Assembly (NCBI GenBank): GCA_019636175.1
Contig: JAHBYC010000026.1
Coordinates: forward strand, 1 to 38,337
Direction: 5' to 3'
Origin: Caulobacter sp.
GTDB taxonomy: Bacteria > Pseudomonadota > Alphaproteobacteria > Caulobacterales > Caulobacteraceae
DNA length: 38,337 bases
Both the position numbers and the translations under genes were made by a program. Positions 1 through 7,920 of the stretch are shown piece after piece; within the stretch, counting starts at the first letter, position 1; each line of letters opens with the position of its first letter. The notes under the pieces are model-generated. The model saw only the letters and a list, made by a program, of their open reading frames with translations. It was not told the origin of the DNA and did no database searches.

Positions 1-228
1 CTCCTTGAAGCTCTCGGCGCAGTCGCCGCCCTGCAGCAGGAAGGCCTTGCCGGCCGCGACCTCGCCCAGCTTCTCCTTCAGCCGCCGCGCCTCGCCGGCG
101 AACACCAGCGGCGGCATCCGGCGAAGCTCGTCCTCGACCCGGGTCAGCGCGTCCACGTCCGGATAGTCGGACGGGATATGCTTGGCGGGTTTGGCTCTCC
201 AGGATTGCGGGGTCCAGCGGTCGGTCAT
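1..228 (-). CDS. Class II DAHP synthase, N-terminal part (cut by window edge)
   Basis: First 76 residues of a 3-deoxy-D-arabino-heptulosonate-7-phosphate synthase of the class II type, the first enzyme of the shikimate pathway, which condenses phosphoenolpyruvate with erythrose 4-phosphate. The start is the ATG at 226-228. The N-terminus reads [19 protein letters not shown], followed by [16 protein letters not shown] and then [12 protein letters not shown] near residue 65. These are hallmark N-terminal blocks of the plant/mycobacterial-type enzyme, and the Cys of GGDCAE is a metal ligand in characterised members. The gene runs off the left edge, so the catalytic C-terminal part is not seen. 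It lies downstream of gor on the same strand, with a 126-bp gap that could hold its own promoter. Confidence 0.93.
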   Translation of the reverse strand, partial: MTDRWTPQSWRAKPAKHIPSDYPDVDALTRVEDELRRMPPLVFAGEARRLKEKLGEVAAGKAFLLQGGDCAESFKE

Positions 229-311
229 GGGTCAACTCGGGAAATGGGACGGCGGCTCATACAGGAACCGGGCCAACAAGGCAAAATAATGCGTGAACCG
301 GGCGAACAATA

Positions 312-326
312 GTGCCGGGGAGGCAC
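312..326 (-). terminator. Weak hairpin downstream of gor
   Basis: A perfect 5-bp stem (GTGCC/GGCAC) with a 5-nt loop lies about 30 bp beyond the gor stop codon. On the minus strand it is followed only by the broken T-rich stretch TATTGTT. It may be a weak intrinsic terminator between gor and the DAHP synthase gene. The short stem makes chance a real alternative. Confidence 0.25.
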
Positions 327-354
327 AATCACCCCCGATCAACACGGTGAGGGA

Positions 355-1737
355 TCAGGCGCCGCCCAGGTTGGCGGCCACATACTTCTCCTTCATCGTC
401 ACCAGTTCCTCGGCCGCCGTGGGGTGGACCGCACAGGTCGAGTCCCACTGGGCCTTGGTGACGCCCATCTTCACGGCGATGGCCGCCATCTGGATCATTT
501 CCGGCGCGTCGGGGCCGACCACATGGACGCCGACCACCTTCTGGTCCTTGGGGTTGACCAGCAGCTTCATCAGCATCTGCTCCTCCCCGTGATAGAAGGT
601 CACCTTCATCGGCCGGAACACCGCGCGATAGACGTCCACCTCGCCGAATTTCTGGCGGGCCTCATGCTCGGTCAGGCCCACCGTGCCGATCGGCGGCTGC
701 GAGAAGACGGCCGTGGCGATGGTGTCGTGATCATAGGTGGTCGGGTTGTCGCGGAACTGGGTCTCGGCGAAGGCCGCCCCTTCGCGGATCGCCACCGGCG
801 TCAGGTTGACCCGGTCGGTGACATCGCCGACGGCGAAGATGTTGTCGACATTGGTTCGCGACCATTCGTCGACCTCGACCGCGCCCCGCGCGTTCAGCTT
901 CACGCCGGCCGTCTCAAGCCCCAGCCCCTCGACATAGGGTTCGCGGCCGGTGGCGAACATCACCTGCTCGCTGGTCAGGATCATGCCGTTGTTCAGCTTG
1001 CTGACCAGCCCGCCGTCGGTCTTTTCGATGCTGGCGTGCTGGCAGCCCAGCACCACGGTGACGCCGCGCCGTTCCATTTCGCGAGCCAGATGGGTCCGCA
1101 CATCGTCGTCGAAGCCGCGCAGGATGTTGGGGCCGCGATACAGCAGGGTGGTCTTGACCCCCAGGCCGGCGAAGATTCCGGCGAACTCCACCGCAATGTA
1201 GCCGCCGCCGACCACCACGATGCTCTCGGGCAGGCGCTCCAGATGGAAGGCCTCGTTGGAGGTGATGGCGTGCTCGATGCCGGGCAGGTCCCGTGGAACC
1301 GTCGGCCGGCCTCCGGTGGCGATCAGGATCTTGTCGGCGGTCACCGTCAGGCCCTTGTCGGCCATCTCGATGGTGTGGGCGTCCTTCAGCACCGCGCGGG
1401 AATGGAACAGCTCGGCGCCGGCCTTGCCCAGGTTGGCGACATAGATGCCCGACAGCCGCGCGATCTCGACATCCTTGGCGTCCAGGAAGGTCTTCCAGTC
1501 AAAGCTCGCCTCGGGAATGGTCCAGCCGAACCCGCGCGCGGTCTTCAGCTGGTTGGACACCTCGCTGGCGTAGACCATGAACTTCTTGGGCACGCAGCCG
1601 CGGATCACGCAGGTGCCGCCGACCCGGTGCTCCTCGGCCACCGCCACCCTGGCCCCGGACATGGCGGCCAGCCGCGCCGCGCGCACCCCGCCGCTGCCGG
1701 CGCCGATGACGAAGAGGTCGAAGTCGTAGTTGGCCAT
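355..1737 (-). CDS. gor: Glutathione-disulfide reductase
   Basis: NADPH-dependent flavoenzyme of 460 residues that reduces glutathione disulfide in the cytoplasm. The FAD-binding GAGSGG is at 12-17. The redox disulfide motif CVIRGC (C43, C48) is in the GTCVIRGCVPKK context typical of glutathione reductases. The second Rossmann motif GGGYIAVEFAG is near 177-187, followed by R201 and R207, the arginines expected for NADPH rather than NADH. The FAD motif NIFAVGDV follows, and the dimer-interface catalytic pair HPTAAEE (H438, E443) sits at the C-terminus. Length is normal for the family. The ATG at 1735-1737 gives a complete FAD fold. It lies 52 bp downstream of rpiA on the same strand, so co-transcription is likely. 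Confidence 0.96.
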   Translation of the reverse strand: MANYDFDLFVIGAGSGGVRAARLAAMSGARVAVAEEHRVGGTCVIRGCVPKKFMVYASEVSNQLKTARGFGWTIPEASFDWKTFLDAKDVEIARLSGIYVANLGKAGAELFHSRAVLKDAHTIEMADKGLTVTADKILIATGGRPTVPRDLPGIEHAITSNEAFHLERLPESIVVVGGGYIAVEFAGIFAGLGVKTTLLYRGPNILRGFDDDVRTHLAREMERRGVTVVLGCQHASIEKTDGGLVSKLNNGMILTSEQVMFATGREPYVEGLGLETAGVKLNARGAVEVDEWSRTNVDNIFAVGDVTDRVNLTPVAIREGAAFAETQFRDNPTTYDHDTIATAVFSQPPIGTVGLTEHEARQKFGEVDVYRAVFRPMKVTFYHGEEQMLMKLLVNPKDQKVVGVHVVGPDAPEMIQMAAIAVKMGVTKAQWDSTCAVHPTAAEELVTMKEKYVAANLGGA

Positions 1738-1789
1738 CAGCGGGCTCCGGTCGCGGTCTGTCGGTTGTCAGGCTTGGGTATGTAGGGCG

Positions 1790-2470
1790 TCAGGGCGTCA
1801 GCCGCACGACCCCGTCGTCGGTTCCGATCAGCGCCTCGTCGGCCAGATCGAGAAACAGGCCGTGATCGACCACGCCGGTCACCGACTTCAGGGCCTCGCC
1901 AAGGGCCGCCGGCGCGTCGATGCGGCCGGACGCCATGTCATAGATCAGGTTGCCGCCATCGGTGATGACCAGCCCGCGGTCGGACTTGCGCAGGCGCGGC
2001 GGCGGCAGGTCGAACTCGGCGGCGATGTCGGCCAGGCGCTGACCGGTGTGGATATGACCGAACCGCACCACCTCGATCGGCAGCGGGAACCGGCCCAGCG
2101 CCTTCACCTGCTTGGCCGCGTCGGCGATGACCACGCAGCGGCTGGAGGCTTCCCAGACCAGCTTTTCCCTCAGCAGGGCCGCGCCCCCGCCCTTGATCAG
2201 CGACAGACCCGGCCCGACCTCGTCGGCGCCGTCCACGGTCAGGTCGACCCGACGAACATCATCCAGCCCGACGATCAAGATCCCCAGATCACGCGCCAGA
2301 TCGGCCGTGCCGTCCGAGGTGGGAACGCCCTTGATGTCCAGCTTTCGCGCCGCCAGCGCCTTGACGAACCAGGCCGCCGTCGAGCCGGTGCCCAAGCCGA
2401 CGACCATACCGTCCTCGACCAGCTGCGCGGCGGCTTCCCCGGCCGCCTTCTTCTGCGCGTCGGCGCTCAC
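1790..2470 (-). CDS. rpiA: Ribose-5-phosphate isomerase A
   Basis: Interconverts ribose 5-phosphate and ribulose 5-phosphate in the pentose phosphate pathway. The 226-residue product has the RpiA motifs GLGTGST (25-31), DGADE (80-84), KGGGAA (93-98) and the catalytic Glu region REKL (E102). The reading frame stays open far upstream, but that extension lies inside the preceding gene. The GTG at 2468-2470 places the conserved start MSADAQKKAAGEAA correctly and forms a GTGA overlap with the stop of the upstream secreted-protein gene, indicating translational coupling. An operon with gor downstream is likely. Linkage to a secreted family of unknown function is unusual. Confidence 0.95.
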   Translation of the reverse strand: MSADAQKKAAGEAAAQLVEDGMVVGLGTGSTAAWFVKALAARKLDIKGVPTSDGTADLARDLGILIVGLDDVRRVDLTVDGADEVGPGLSLIKGGGAALLREKLVWEASSRCVVIADAAKQVKALGRFPLPIEVVRFGHIHTGQRLADIAAEFDLPPPRLRKSDRGLVITDGGNLIYDMASGRIDAPAALGEALKSVTGVVDHGLFLDLADEALIGTDDGVVRLTP

Positions 2471-3036
2471 GGGGCGGCCTTGATGTGGGTCAGGGTCGCG
2501 GTCACCACGCCGTTGTTGCTGCTGACCCCCATGAACCAGTAGCCACCGGCCTTCAGCGTCGCACCGAAGACCGCGTCGGAATCCCCGGCCATCGACACCC
2601 GCTTGCCATCGACAATGCGGAACAGGAACTTGGGAAACTCCGGCGAGGGGTCGATCGGATCGATCCCGACCCAGGACAACAGCGCCGGGATCTGCACCAC
2701 ATCCAGGCCCTCCCCCGTCACCCCGCAGGTTCGCGACACCGCCGTCGCCATGCCGTTGGCCTTGGCCAGCCCGTCGGAATAGCCAGAGTTGACCAGAAGT
2801 TGCTGCCTGGGATCGGTCTCCAGGGCGAAGTGCCGGAAGGGCGAGTCCGCCGGTTCCTCGACCACGCGATATCCACGCTCCGGCGCCTGGGCGATCGCCT
2901 TGTCGAAGTCGGATGGATTGGCGCCGCACAGCGCCTTGAAGTCATCGACCCAGCCGGTCTGGGCGACCGCCGCGCCGCTCCACAGCAGCGCCGCGACCAG
3001 CGCCCCCGCGCCGAAGACCCGTCCTTGCCTGATCAT
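2467..3036 (-). CDS. Secreted protein of unknown function, tandem family copy 1 (rpiA-proximal)
   Basis: A 189-residue protein with an N-terminal signal peptide (MIRQGRVFGAG, a hydrophobic stretch, then cleavage near AVAQT). I recognise no named family. It belongs to the tandem family shared with the five copies upstream: an F-x-A-x-C-x-A-N block after the signal (FKALCGAN), a second Cys in the middle (TCGVTG), a LSWVGIDP block like the RWVGVAP of other copies, and a C-terminal LKAGGYWF block ending in ATLTH. It is the most divergent copy. The ATG at 3034-3036 was chosen because it begins the signal peptide and follows a GGGAGTG ribosome-binding site. The TGA stop overlaps the rpiA GTG. The two conserved cysteines could form a disulfide in the periplasm (inference). 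Confidence 0.82.
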   Translation of the reverse strand: MIRQGRVFGAGALVAALLWSGAAVAQTGWVDDFKALCGANPSDFDKAIAQAPERGYRVVEEPADSPFRHFALETDPRQQLLVNSGYSDGLAKANGMATAVSRTCGVTGEGLDVVQIPALLSWVGIDPIDPSPEFPKFLFRIVDGKRVSMAGDSDAVFGATLKAGGYWFMGVSSNNGVVTATLTHIKAAP

Positions 3037-3164
3037 CGCCCACTCCCGCCCTTGGCTCGCACGCCGCCAGACGCCACGCCGGGTCGACAGCCCTGGCTGT
3101 CTGGCTTGCCCGAGCCCGCGCGTCAACGGGCGCCGCCGCCGTCTTCAGCGGCTGGCGACCAGGG

Positions 3165-3740
3165 TCAGGGCGCGGCCGTCGATTGTGTCAGAGTGGCGAT
3201 CGTCGTGGCGTCGCTGATGTCGAGTTGCAGCAGATAGTATCCACCGGCCTGCAGCGCCGCGGTCACCGCGGGGTCATTGTCGGCGTCGATCACCGCGCGT
3301 CGTCCCCCTTGTTCGGTGAAGAAATAGCTGGTCCGGCTATCGGTGCTCGCGGACGGCGCCACGCCGACCCAGCGCTTAATCCCCTCAACCCCGCCGGAAG
3401 CGTCCTTGGGCGCCGTGATGCTGCAGGCGACGAACGCCTGGCCTAGCTTCCCCGGGCGCGCCGGACTGCCGCCATGACCGACGACGACCGCCCAGCGAGC
3501 CTGCCCCACGGTCTTGGTCAGCAGCGTCACGCTGTCGACGCCGTCCGGCGTGGGAACCGACATCCGGCTGTAGCCCCGGCTTTCGGCGGCGGCGACCGAC
3601 CGCGACATGTTGGTCCGGTTGGCCAGACAGATCGCCTGGAATTCCGACGTCAGGGACATGCCGGCCGTCTGCGCCTGGGCGCCGGCGGGGGCTGTCATCG
3701 GGAGCGCCAGGAAGGCGGCGGCGAGCATCACATTACGCAT
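3165..3740 (-). CDS. Secreted protein of unknown function, tandem family copy 2
   Basis: A 191-residue protein with a signal peptide (MRNVMLAAAFLALP...GAQA). No function is recognised. Family blocks in order are FQAICLANRTN, GYSRMSV, WAVVVGHGG, FVACSI, IKRWVGVAP, SYFFTEQGGRR, ALQAGGYYLLQLDI and a terminal TIATLTQS. Start choice: of two in-frame ATGs six bases apart, 3738-3740 is 7 nt from an AAAGG ribosome-binding site, while 3744-3746 is only 1 nt away. The shorter start also matches the Met-Arg start of copies 3, 5 and 6. It lies 58 bp downstream of no close gene end but 111 bp after copy 3, all in the same direction. Confidence 0.82.
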   Translation of the reverse strand: MRNVMLAAAFLALPMTAPAGAQAQTAGMSLTSEFQAICLANRTNMSRSVAAAESRGYSRMSVPTPDGVDSVTLLTKTVGQARWAVVVGHGGSPARPGKLGQAFVACSITAPKDASGGVEGIKRWVGVAPSASTDSRTSYFFTEQGGRRAVIDADNDPAVTAALQAGGYYLLQLDISDATTIATLTQSTAAP

Positions 3741-3851
3741 GGACATACCTTTGAACCGTGAAAATCAGCGCCAGCATGGCGGCGCCGGCGCGCGCCGTCA
3801 TGCCCCGTTCTGGGGGCCCAACCCTTGTCCCGGCCCGGGCGGACCCGGCGG

Positions 3852-4406
3852 TCAGGGCTTTGGCAGGACGGTGGTCAGGATGAGGGTCGTGTAGGCCCCC
3901 TGACGGCTGTAGGACGCGACGTCATAACCGCCCGACCGCAGCGCTTCGACCATGTCGGCCTCACGTCGGAACGACAGCATGGTGCGGTTTCCGTTGCGCT
4001 GCTTGTAGTAGTACAGGGTCTTGTCCGCCGTCGCCGTGTGGGCCGGGCCGCCGACCCAGTTGGCCAGACCGCTCGCCACAACGCCGGCGTCATCGATGCC
4101 AACGACCGTGCAGGTGACAAAGGTTTGCCCGGGCGTGGCGCCCGCGGCGGGCTTCTCGCCCGTCTTGATCGCCAAGGCCCACCCGCGACCATCGACGGTC
4201 TTCTCGAAGCCCATGACGCCATCGACGGTCCGCGACGGCGAATAGCCCGCCGCCCTGGCGGCCGCGACCTGGCCGGGCAGGCTGTTGCGGTTAGCGGCGC
4301 AGATCGACTGGAAGTCCCCGAGAAGCGTGGTCGGGGCCGCCATCGCCGTTGTGGTTGCCAGAACGGTCGCCGTCATCACGACCGCGGAAACGAGGGGCAA
4401 GCGCAT
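3852..4406 (-). CDS. Secreted protein of unknown function, tandem family copy 3
   Basis: A 184-residue protein beginning MRLPLVSAVVM with a signal peptide ending near AMAAP. Same family as its neighbours: FQSICAANRNS after the signal, GYSPSR, GRGWALAIKTG, a FVTCTV cysteine block, LANWVGG where other copies have RRW.GV, YYYKQRNGNRT, LRSGGYDV and a C-terminal YTTLILTTVLP. The open frame continues 58 codons upstream, into copy 4; the ATG at 4404-4406 is preferred because it begins the signal peptide and follows GGAAAGG. The function is unknown. Secretion to the periplasm or outside is predicted from the signal peptide only. Confidence 0.82.
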   Translation of the reverse strand: MRLPLVSAVVMTATVLATTTAMAAPTTLLGDFQSICAANRNSLPGQVAAARAAGYSPSRTVDGVMGFEKTVDGRGWALAIKTGEKPAAGATPGQTFVTCTVVGIDDAGVVASGLANWVGGPAHTATADKTLYYYKQRNGNRTMLSFRREADMVEALRSGGYDVASYSRQGAYTTLILTTVLPKP

Positions 4407-4464
4407 GCTGGTTTCGACCTTTCCGTGAAACTGATCTCTGGGGGGCCGACCGCACGGCCGCAAG

Positions 4465-5035
4465 TCAGAATGCCGAGGCGGCTGTCCGCGACAGGGTCGC
4501 CACGATGTTGCCGTTGGTCGTCTTGACCTGGAACACATAGGCCCCGCCGGCCTGCACCGCGGCCTGCACCCCGGCGTCATCGTTCGACACCAGCAGCTGG
4601 TGACGGCCGGCGACCTCTCTGAAGGCGTAGACCGCCTGGGCCGCGTTCGGATCCAGCGGCGGCACGCCCGCCCAGACCTTCAGGCTGTCGCCCGCTGTCG
4701 GCCCCAGCGCCTGACCGCCGACGCTGCAGGTCGAGGAGGTTTGCCCCGCCTGGGTCACCGACGGCGGAACGCCGGTCACCGCGACCCCGGACGATCCAGC
4801 GACGGCCGTTCTCCGTTCGGCTCAATTGCGTCGTTGTGCCGATCTTCGCCGCCTCCGGCCCGGTCTCGATGGCGAAACCCCGCGCCCGGGCGGCGGCGAT
4901 CGCCGCTGTCGGATTGAGCCGATGGGTGTCGCAGATCGCCTTGAAGGTCTCGCCCAGATCCAGTTCGGCGGCGGAGGCGGCGCCGGCTGCCAGCGAGGCG
5001 GCGACAGCCAGGGCGACGATGGACGGGATATGCAT
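4465..5035 (-). pseudogene. Secreted tandem family copy 4, broken by one frameshift
   Basis: The N-terminal half (MHIPSIVALAVA..., signal peptide, FKAICDTHRLN, ENGRRWIV) is in one frame from the ATG at 5033-5035. The C-terminal half (TCSVGGQ, LKVWAGVPPLDP, YAFREVAGRHQL, VQAGGAYVFQV, IVATLSRTA) is in another. The switch falls at a run of four identical bases (CCCC at 4785-4788 on the plus strand). Removing one base joins the halves as WIVRVAVTG, which aligns with WVVRLELKM of copy 5. Both halves keep full family similarity, so the break is recent or is a sequencing error in a homopolymer. As read, the product would be a truncated protein with an unrelated tail. Confidence 0.8.
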
Positions 5036-5185
5036 GAGGCGGGATACTCCTTGGGACCACGGCCCGTGACCATCGCCGCGCCATCCCTCGCCGCCAACCC
5101 TTGTTCGGGGGGTCAGCCCTTCAACGCGCCTTCAGGGCCCGGAACCGGGTCTCCGAGCCCGCCTCCAGGACCTGCTCTGGGCGCG

Positions 5186-5767
5186 CTAGTTCGAGGCCGC
5201 CGGAACGTTTCGCAGCAGGGTCATGACCGTCATGCCTCCCTTGACCTTGACCGTGAGGATGTAGAGCCCGCCCCTGTCGAGGGCCTTTTTCACCTCAGGG
5301 TCGCCCATCGATTGCAGAGGCAGGTGGCGACCGGCGCTTTCGGTGAACACGTAGGTCGTGTTGGCGGGATCGGGATCCAGGGGCGTCACTCTGGCCCAGC
5401 GGCGCACCGCGTCCCCGCCGGCCGTCCCCGTCTCATAGCCGCCGATGCTGCACACCGTGGAGTTCGCCTCCGGCACGTCCCCCGACGCCGGTATCATCTT
5501 CAACTCAAGGCGGACGACCCATTTACGGCCATCGATCATCCTGGTCAGCATGGTCGTCGACCCCTGCGTCGGTCGGGTCGGGCCCTTGAGCAAGCTGTAT
5601 CCGTGGGACATTGCCGTGCTGATCACCTTCGAGGAGTCCAGGCGATTGGCCACACAGATCGACTGGAATTCACCGGCGATATCGGGCTGGGCCGCCAAAG
5701 CGGCCGGGGACGCCCCGATGACCGCGACGGCGACGAGGAACGGAGCAATTGGCGGCGAAAAACGCAT
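5186..5767 (-). CDS. Secreted protein of unknown function, tandem family copy 5
   Basis: A 193-residue protein starting MRFSPPIAPFLVAVAV with a signal peptide cleaved around ALAAQ. Family blocks: FQSICVANRLD, GYSLLKG, RKWVVRLELK, the second-cysteine block TVCSIGGYE, VRRWARVTPLDP, YVFTESAGRH, LDRGGLYILTV and a C-terminal TVMTLLRN. The ATG at 5765-5767 was chosen over an in-frame codon 26 positions upstream, because it starts the signal peptide and is preceded by an AAGG-type ribosome-binding site. No enzymatic motif is visible. The conserved cysteine pair and lack of membrane segments fit a small soluble periplasmic protein (inference). Confidence 0.83.
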   Translation of the reverse strand: MRFSPPIAPFLVAVAVIGASPAALAAQPDIAGEFQSICVANRLDSSKVISTAMSHGYSLLKGPTRPTQGSTTMLTRMIDGRKWVVRLELKMIPASGDVPEANSTVCSIGGYETGTAGGDAVRRWARVTPLDPDPANTTYVFTESAGRHLPLQSMGDPEVKKALDRGGLYILTVKVKGGMTVMTLLRNVPAASN

Positions 5768-5870
5768 GACGGTCTGGGCTCTCCAAGGATTTGCGAGGTT
5801 GGACCTGGCTGGAGGTCCTTCGGGCGTCGACCCGCGAAGGCGCACGCGCCGGGCGCGGCTTGACCGCGGA

Positions 5871-6446
5871 TTATTTGGCGGCGCTGGATCGGGTTATGGT
5901 CGCCACTGTGCTCTGGTCGCGGATATCGATCTGAACGAGGTAAAACCCATCGTTGTCGATCGCCGCTGCAATGGCTGCCTGGTCCGCCGGGTTCAGGGGC
6001 AAGCGCCGCCCGCCCGCTTCGCGGAAATAGAATTTGGTTGTTGAGCCTGTTGCGACGGAGGGAGAAACCCCGAGCCGTCGTTTCATGGCCTCGGCGACAC
6101 GCGGGTCGGCGCCGCTCGCGACAATCGTGCAGGACAGAAAGCGCTGGGCCGGCGTCGTCTCCGTCGCCTCGGCGGCGCCGGTGGCGACAACAACCGCCCA
6201 CCGACCGTTGTCGGTGGGTCGCCCCAGGACCAGACTGAATTTCAACGGTGGCGGGGGTTTGGCCGCGGACGGCTGAACCGTGAACCCCCTCCCCTTCGCC
6301 GTCTCGATCGCCTTGATCAATTCGGGACGGTTGGCGAGGCAGATGGTCTCGAACTCGCTGGCCACATCGAGCGTTTCCGCTCGGGCCCCGGCGGGAACTG
6401 TCGCCGAAATGGCCAGAAGCGAGGCCAGCATGAAACGCGAACGCAT
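5871..6446 (-). CDS. Secreted protein of unknown function, tandem family copy 6 (glmU-proximal)
   Basis: A 191-residue protein beginning MRSRFMLASLLAISA with a signal peptide ending near ARAET. Family blocks: FETICLANRPE, GFTVQPS followed by a proline-rich insert, GRWAVVVATG, FLSCTIV, MKRRLGVSP, FYFREAGGRRLPL, IDNDGFYLVQIDI and a terminal TVATITRSSA. Closest to copy 2 by eye. The ATG at 6444-6446 lies 9 nt from AAGG, while the upstream GTG at 6450-6452 would leave only 3 nt, so the ATG is preferred. It is the first copy after glmU on the same strand, with an 83-bp gap that contains a possible terminator. Confidence 0.83.
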   Translation of the reverse strand: MRSRFMLASLLAISATVPAGARAETLDVASEFETICLANRPELIKAIETAKGRGFTVQPSAAKPPPPLKFSLVLGRPTDNGRWAVVVATGAAEATETTPAQRFLSCTIVASGADPRVAEAMKRRLGVSPSVATGSTTKFYFREAGGRRLPLNPADQAAIAAAIDNDGFYLVQIDIRDQSTVATITRSSAAK

Positions 6447-6523
6447 GGTCACAAACCTTGGAGAAGCTGAACTGGGAGCTTCAGACTAGTGACCAGGGGG
6501 CCTCGGGTCTTGACCCTTAAAGG

Positions 6524-6539
6524 GGGGACCTAGCTCCCC
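6524..6539 (-). terminator. Possible terminator overlapping the glmU stop
   Basis: On the minus strand GGGGA and TCCCC form a 5-bp stem around GCTAGG, which includes the glmU stop codon, and the hairpin is followed by CCTTTAAGGG. It could separate glmU from the downstream secreted-protein cluster. The T tract is only three bases, so support is modest. Confidence 0.3.
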
Positions 6540-7864
6540 TTCAGCTTCGCCTTAAGGGCTCTGAACCTCGCCGCCCAGCCCGCCTTGACGACCTGCTCGG
6601 GCCGCGTCAGGCCCAGCGCGTCGGCGGGGACGTCGCGGGTGATCACCGAGCCCGAGCCGGTCATCGCCCCCGCCCCCACCGTCACCGGCGCCACCAGCGA
6701 GCTGTTGGAGCCGATGAAGGCGCCCTCGCCGACGTGGGTGTCGAACTTGTCGAAGCCATCGTAGTTGCAGAAGATGGTTCCCGCCCCGATGTTGGCCTTC
6801 GCCCCGACCGTGCCGTCGCCCAGATAGGCGAGGTGGTTGGCCTTGGCGCCGGCCCCGACCTTCACCTTCTTGACCTCGACGAAGTTGCCGATGTGGGCGC
6901 CCTCGCCGATGTCGGCGCCGGGGCGCAGCCGGGCATAGGGGCCGACAATGGCGCCGGCGCGCACCACAGCGCCCTCCAGGTGGCTGAAGGCGCGGATCAC
7001 GGCGCCGGCTTCGACCTCGACCTTCGGGCCGAAGACGACGTTGGGTTCGATGACCGCCCCACCCGCAATCTGCGTGTCGAAGGACAGCCAGACGGTTTCC
7101 GGCGCGACCATGTTGACGCCCGCGGCCATCAGGGCGTTCCGCGCCCGTTGCTGCCAGAAGGCTTCGGCCCGGGCCAGTCCGGCCTGGTCGTCGGCGCCCA
7201 TGACCGCCAGTTCGGAGGCAGTGGCCACCCCGACCCGCGCGCCGTCGGCGTTGGCCAGGGCGACAATGCCGGTGATGTAGTACTCGGCCTTGGCGTTGTT
7301 GTTGTCGACGCGGGACAGCCAGTCGAACAGGGGTCCCGCCGGACCGGCCAGCATGCCGCTGTAGCAGAGGCCGACCGCCCGCTCCTCGTCGTTCGCCTCG
7401 CGCGCCTCGACAATGCGCAGCAGCCGGCCGCTGTCGTCGGTGATCATCCGGCCGTAGAGGGCCGGGTCGGCCGGCTCGAAGGCCAGCATGGTCAGTTCCC
7501 CTGTCCCGAACAGGGGCGCCAGATCCTCGGCGGTCAGCAGCGGGCAGTCGGCGTTGGTGACCAGCACCTCGCCCTCGAACCCGGCCAGGGCGTCCCTGGC
7601 GCAGAGCACGGCGTGGGCCGTGCCCATCGGCGGATCCTGGATGGCCACCGCCCTCTCGCCCAGTCGCGCCCGGACATGCTCGGCCACCGACGGGCTGTGG
7701 GTTCCGCAGACCACCACGATCTGTTCGCACCCGGCGCCCTGGGCCGCATCGATGGCGCGGTCCAGCATGGTGCGTCCGCCGACCTTGTGCAGCACCTTGG
7801 GCAGCGGCGACTTCATGCGCGTGCCCTGTCCGGCGGCCATGATCACGGCGGCTCGTTTGGTCAT
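6530..7864 (-). CDS. glmU: Bifunctional GlmU: GlcNAc-1-P uridylyltransferase / GlcN-1-P acetyltransferase
   Basis: Makes UDP-N-acetylglucosamine for peptidoglycan and lipopolysaccharide in two steps, acetylating glucosamine 1-phosphate and then transferring UMP. The 444-residue protein has the N-terminal uridylyltransferase domain (about 1-230) with [18 protein letters not shown] at 9-26, the [11 protein letters not shown] block at 76-86, and NADCPLL with the metal-binding Asp at 106. The C-terminal left-handed beta-helix acetyltransferase (about 250-430) carries [19 protein letters not shown], the catalytic His in NHLAYLGD (H344) and [10 protein letters not shown]. It is slightly shorter than the ~456-residue E. 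coli enzyme. Divergent from gph, with only 56 bp between the start codons, so promoters must overlap. Confidence 0.97.
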   Translation of the reverse strand: MTKRAAVIMAAGQGTRMKSPLPKVLHKVGGRTMLDRAIDAAQGAGCEQIVVVCGTHSPSVAEHVRARLGERAVAIQDPPMGTAHAVLCARDALAGFEGEVLVTNADCPLLTAEDLAPLFGTGELTMLAFEPADPALYGRMITDDSGRLLRIVEAREANDEERAVGLCYSGMLAGPAGPLFDWLSRVDNNNAKAEYYITGIVALANADGARVGVATASELAVMGADDQAGLARAEAFWQQRARNALMAAGVNMVAPETVWLSFDTQIAGGAVIEPNVVFGPKVEVEAGAVIRAFSHLEGAVVRAGAIVGPYARLRPGADIGEGAHIGNFVEVKKVKVGAGAKANHLAYLGDGTVGAKANIGAGTIFCNYDGFDKFDTHVGEGAFIGSNSSLVAPVTVGAGAMTGSGSVITRDVPADALGLTRPEQVVKAGWAARFRALKAKLKGS

Positions 7865-7920
7865 GGTCGGGTCCTGGCGGTCGTTGCAATCGTTTTCCGT
7901 TTAGCCGAAAGCCTCCGGTC

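Noticed and set aside
424-1785. Long plus-strand open frame opposite gor
   Set aside because: It is an antisense shadow of gor caused by high GC; the translation is His/Arg/Gly-rich with no family motif. The same applies to long frames opposite glmU, the thiolase, SulP, the glucoamylase-family gene, the mla genes, ligD and uvrD.
2471-2929. Upstream extension of the rpiA reading frame
   Set aside because: The extension overlaps the coding region of the secreted protein gene and is Arg/Gly-rich; the GTG at 2470 gives the normal RpiA N-terminus.
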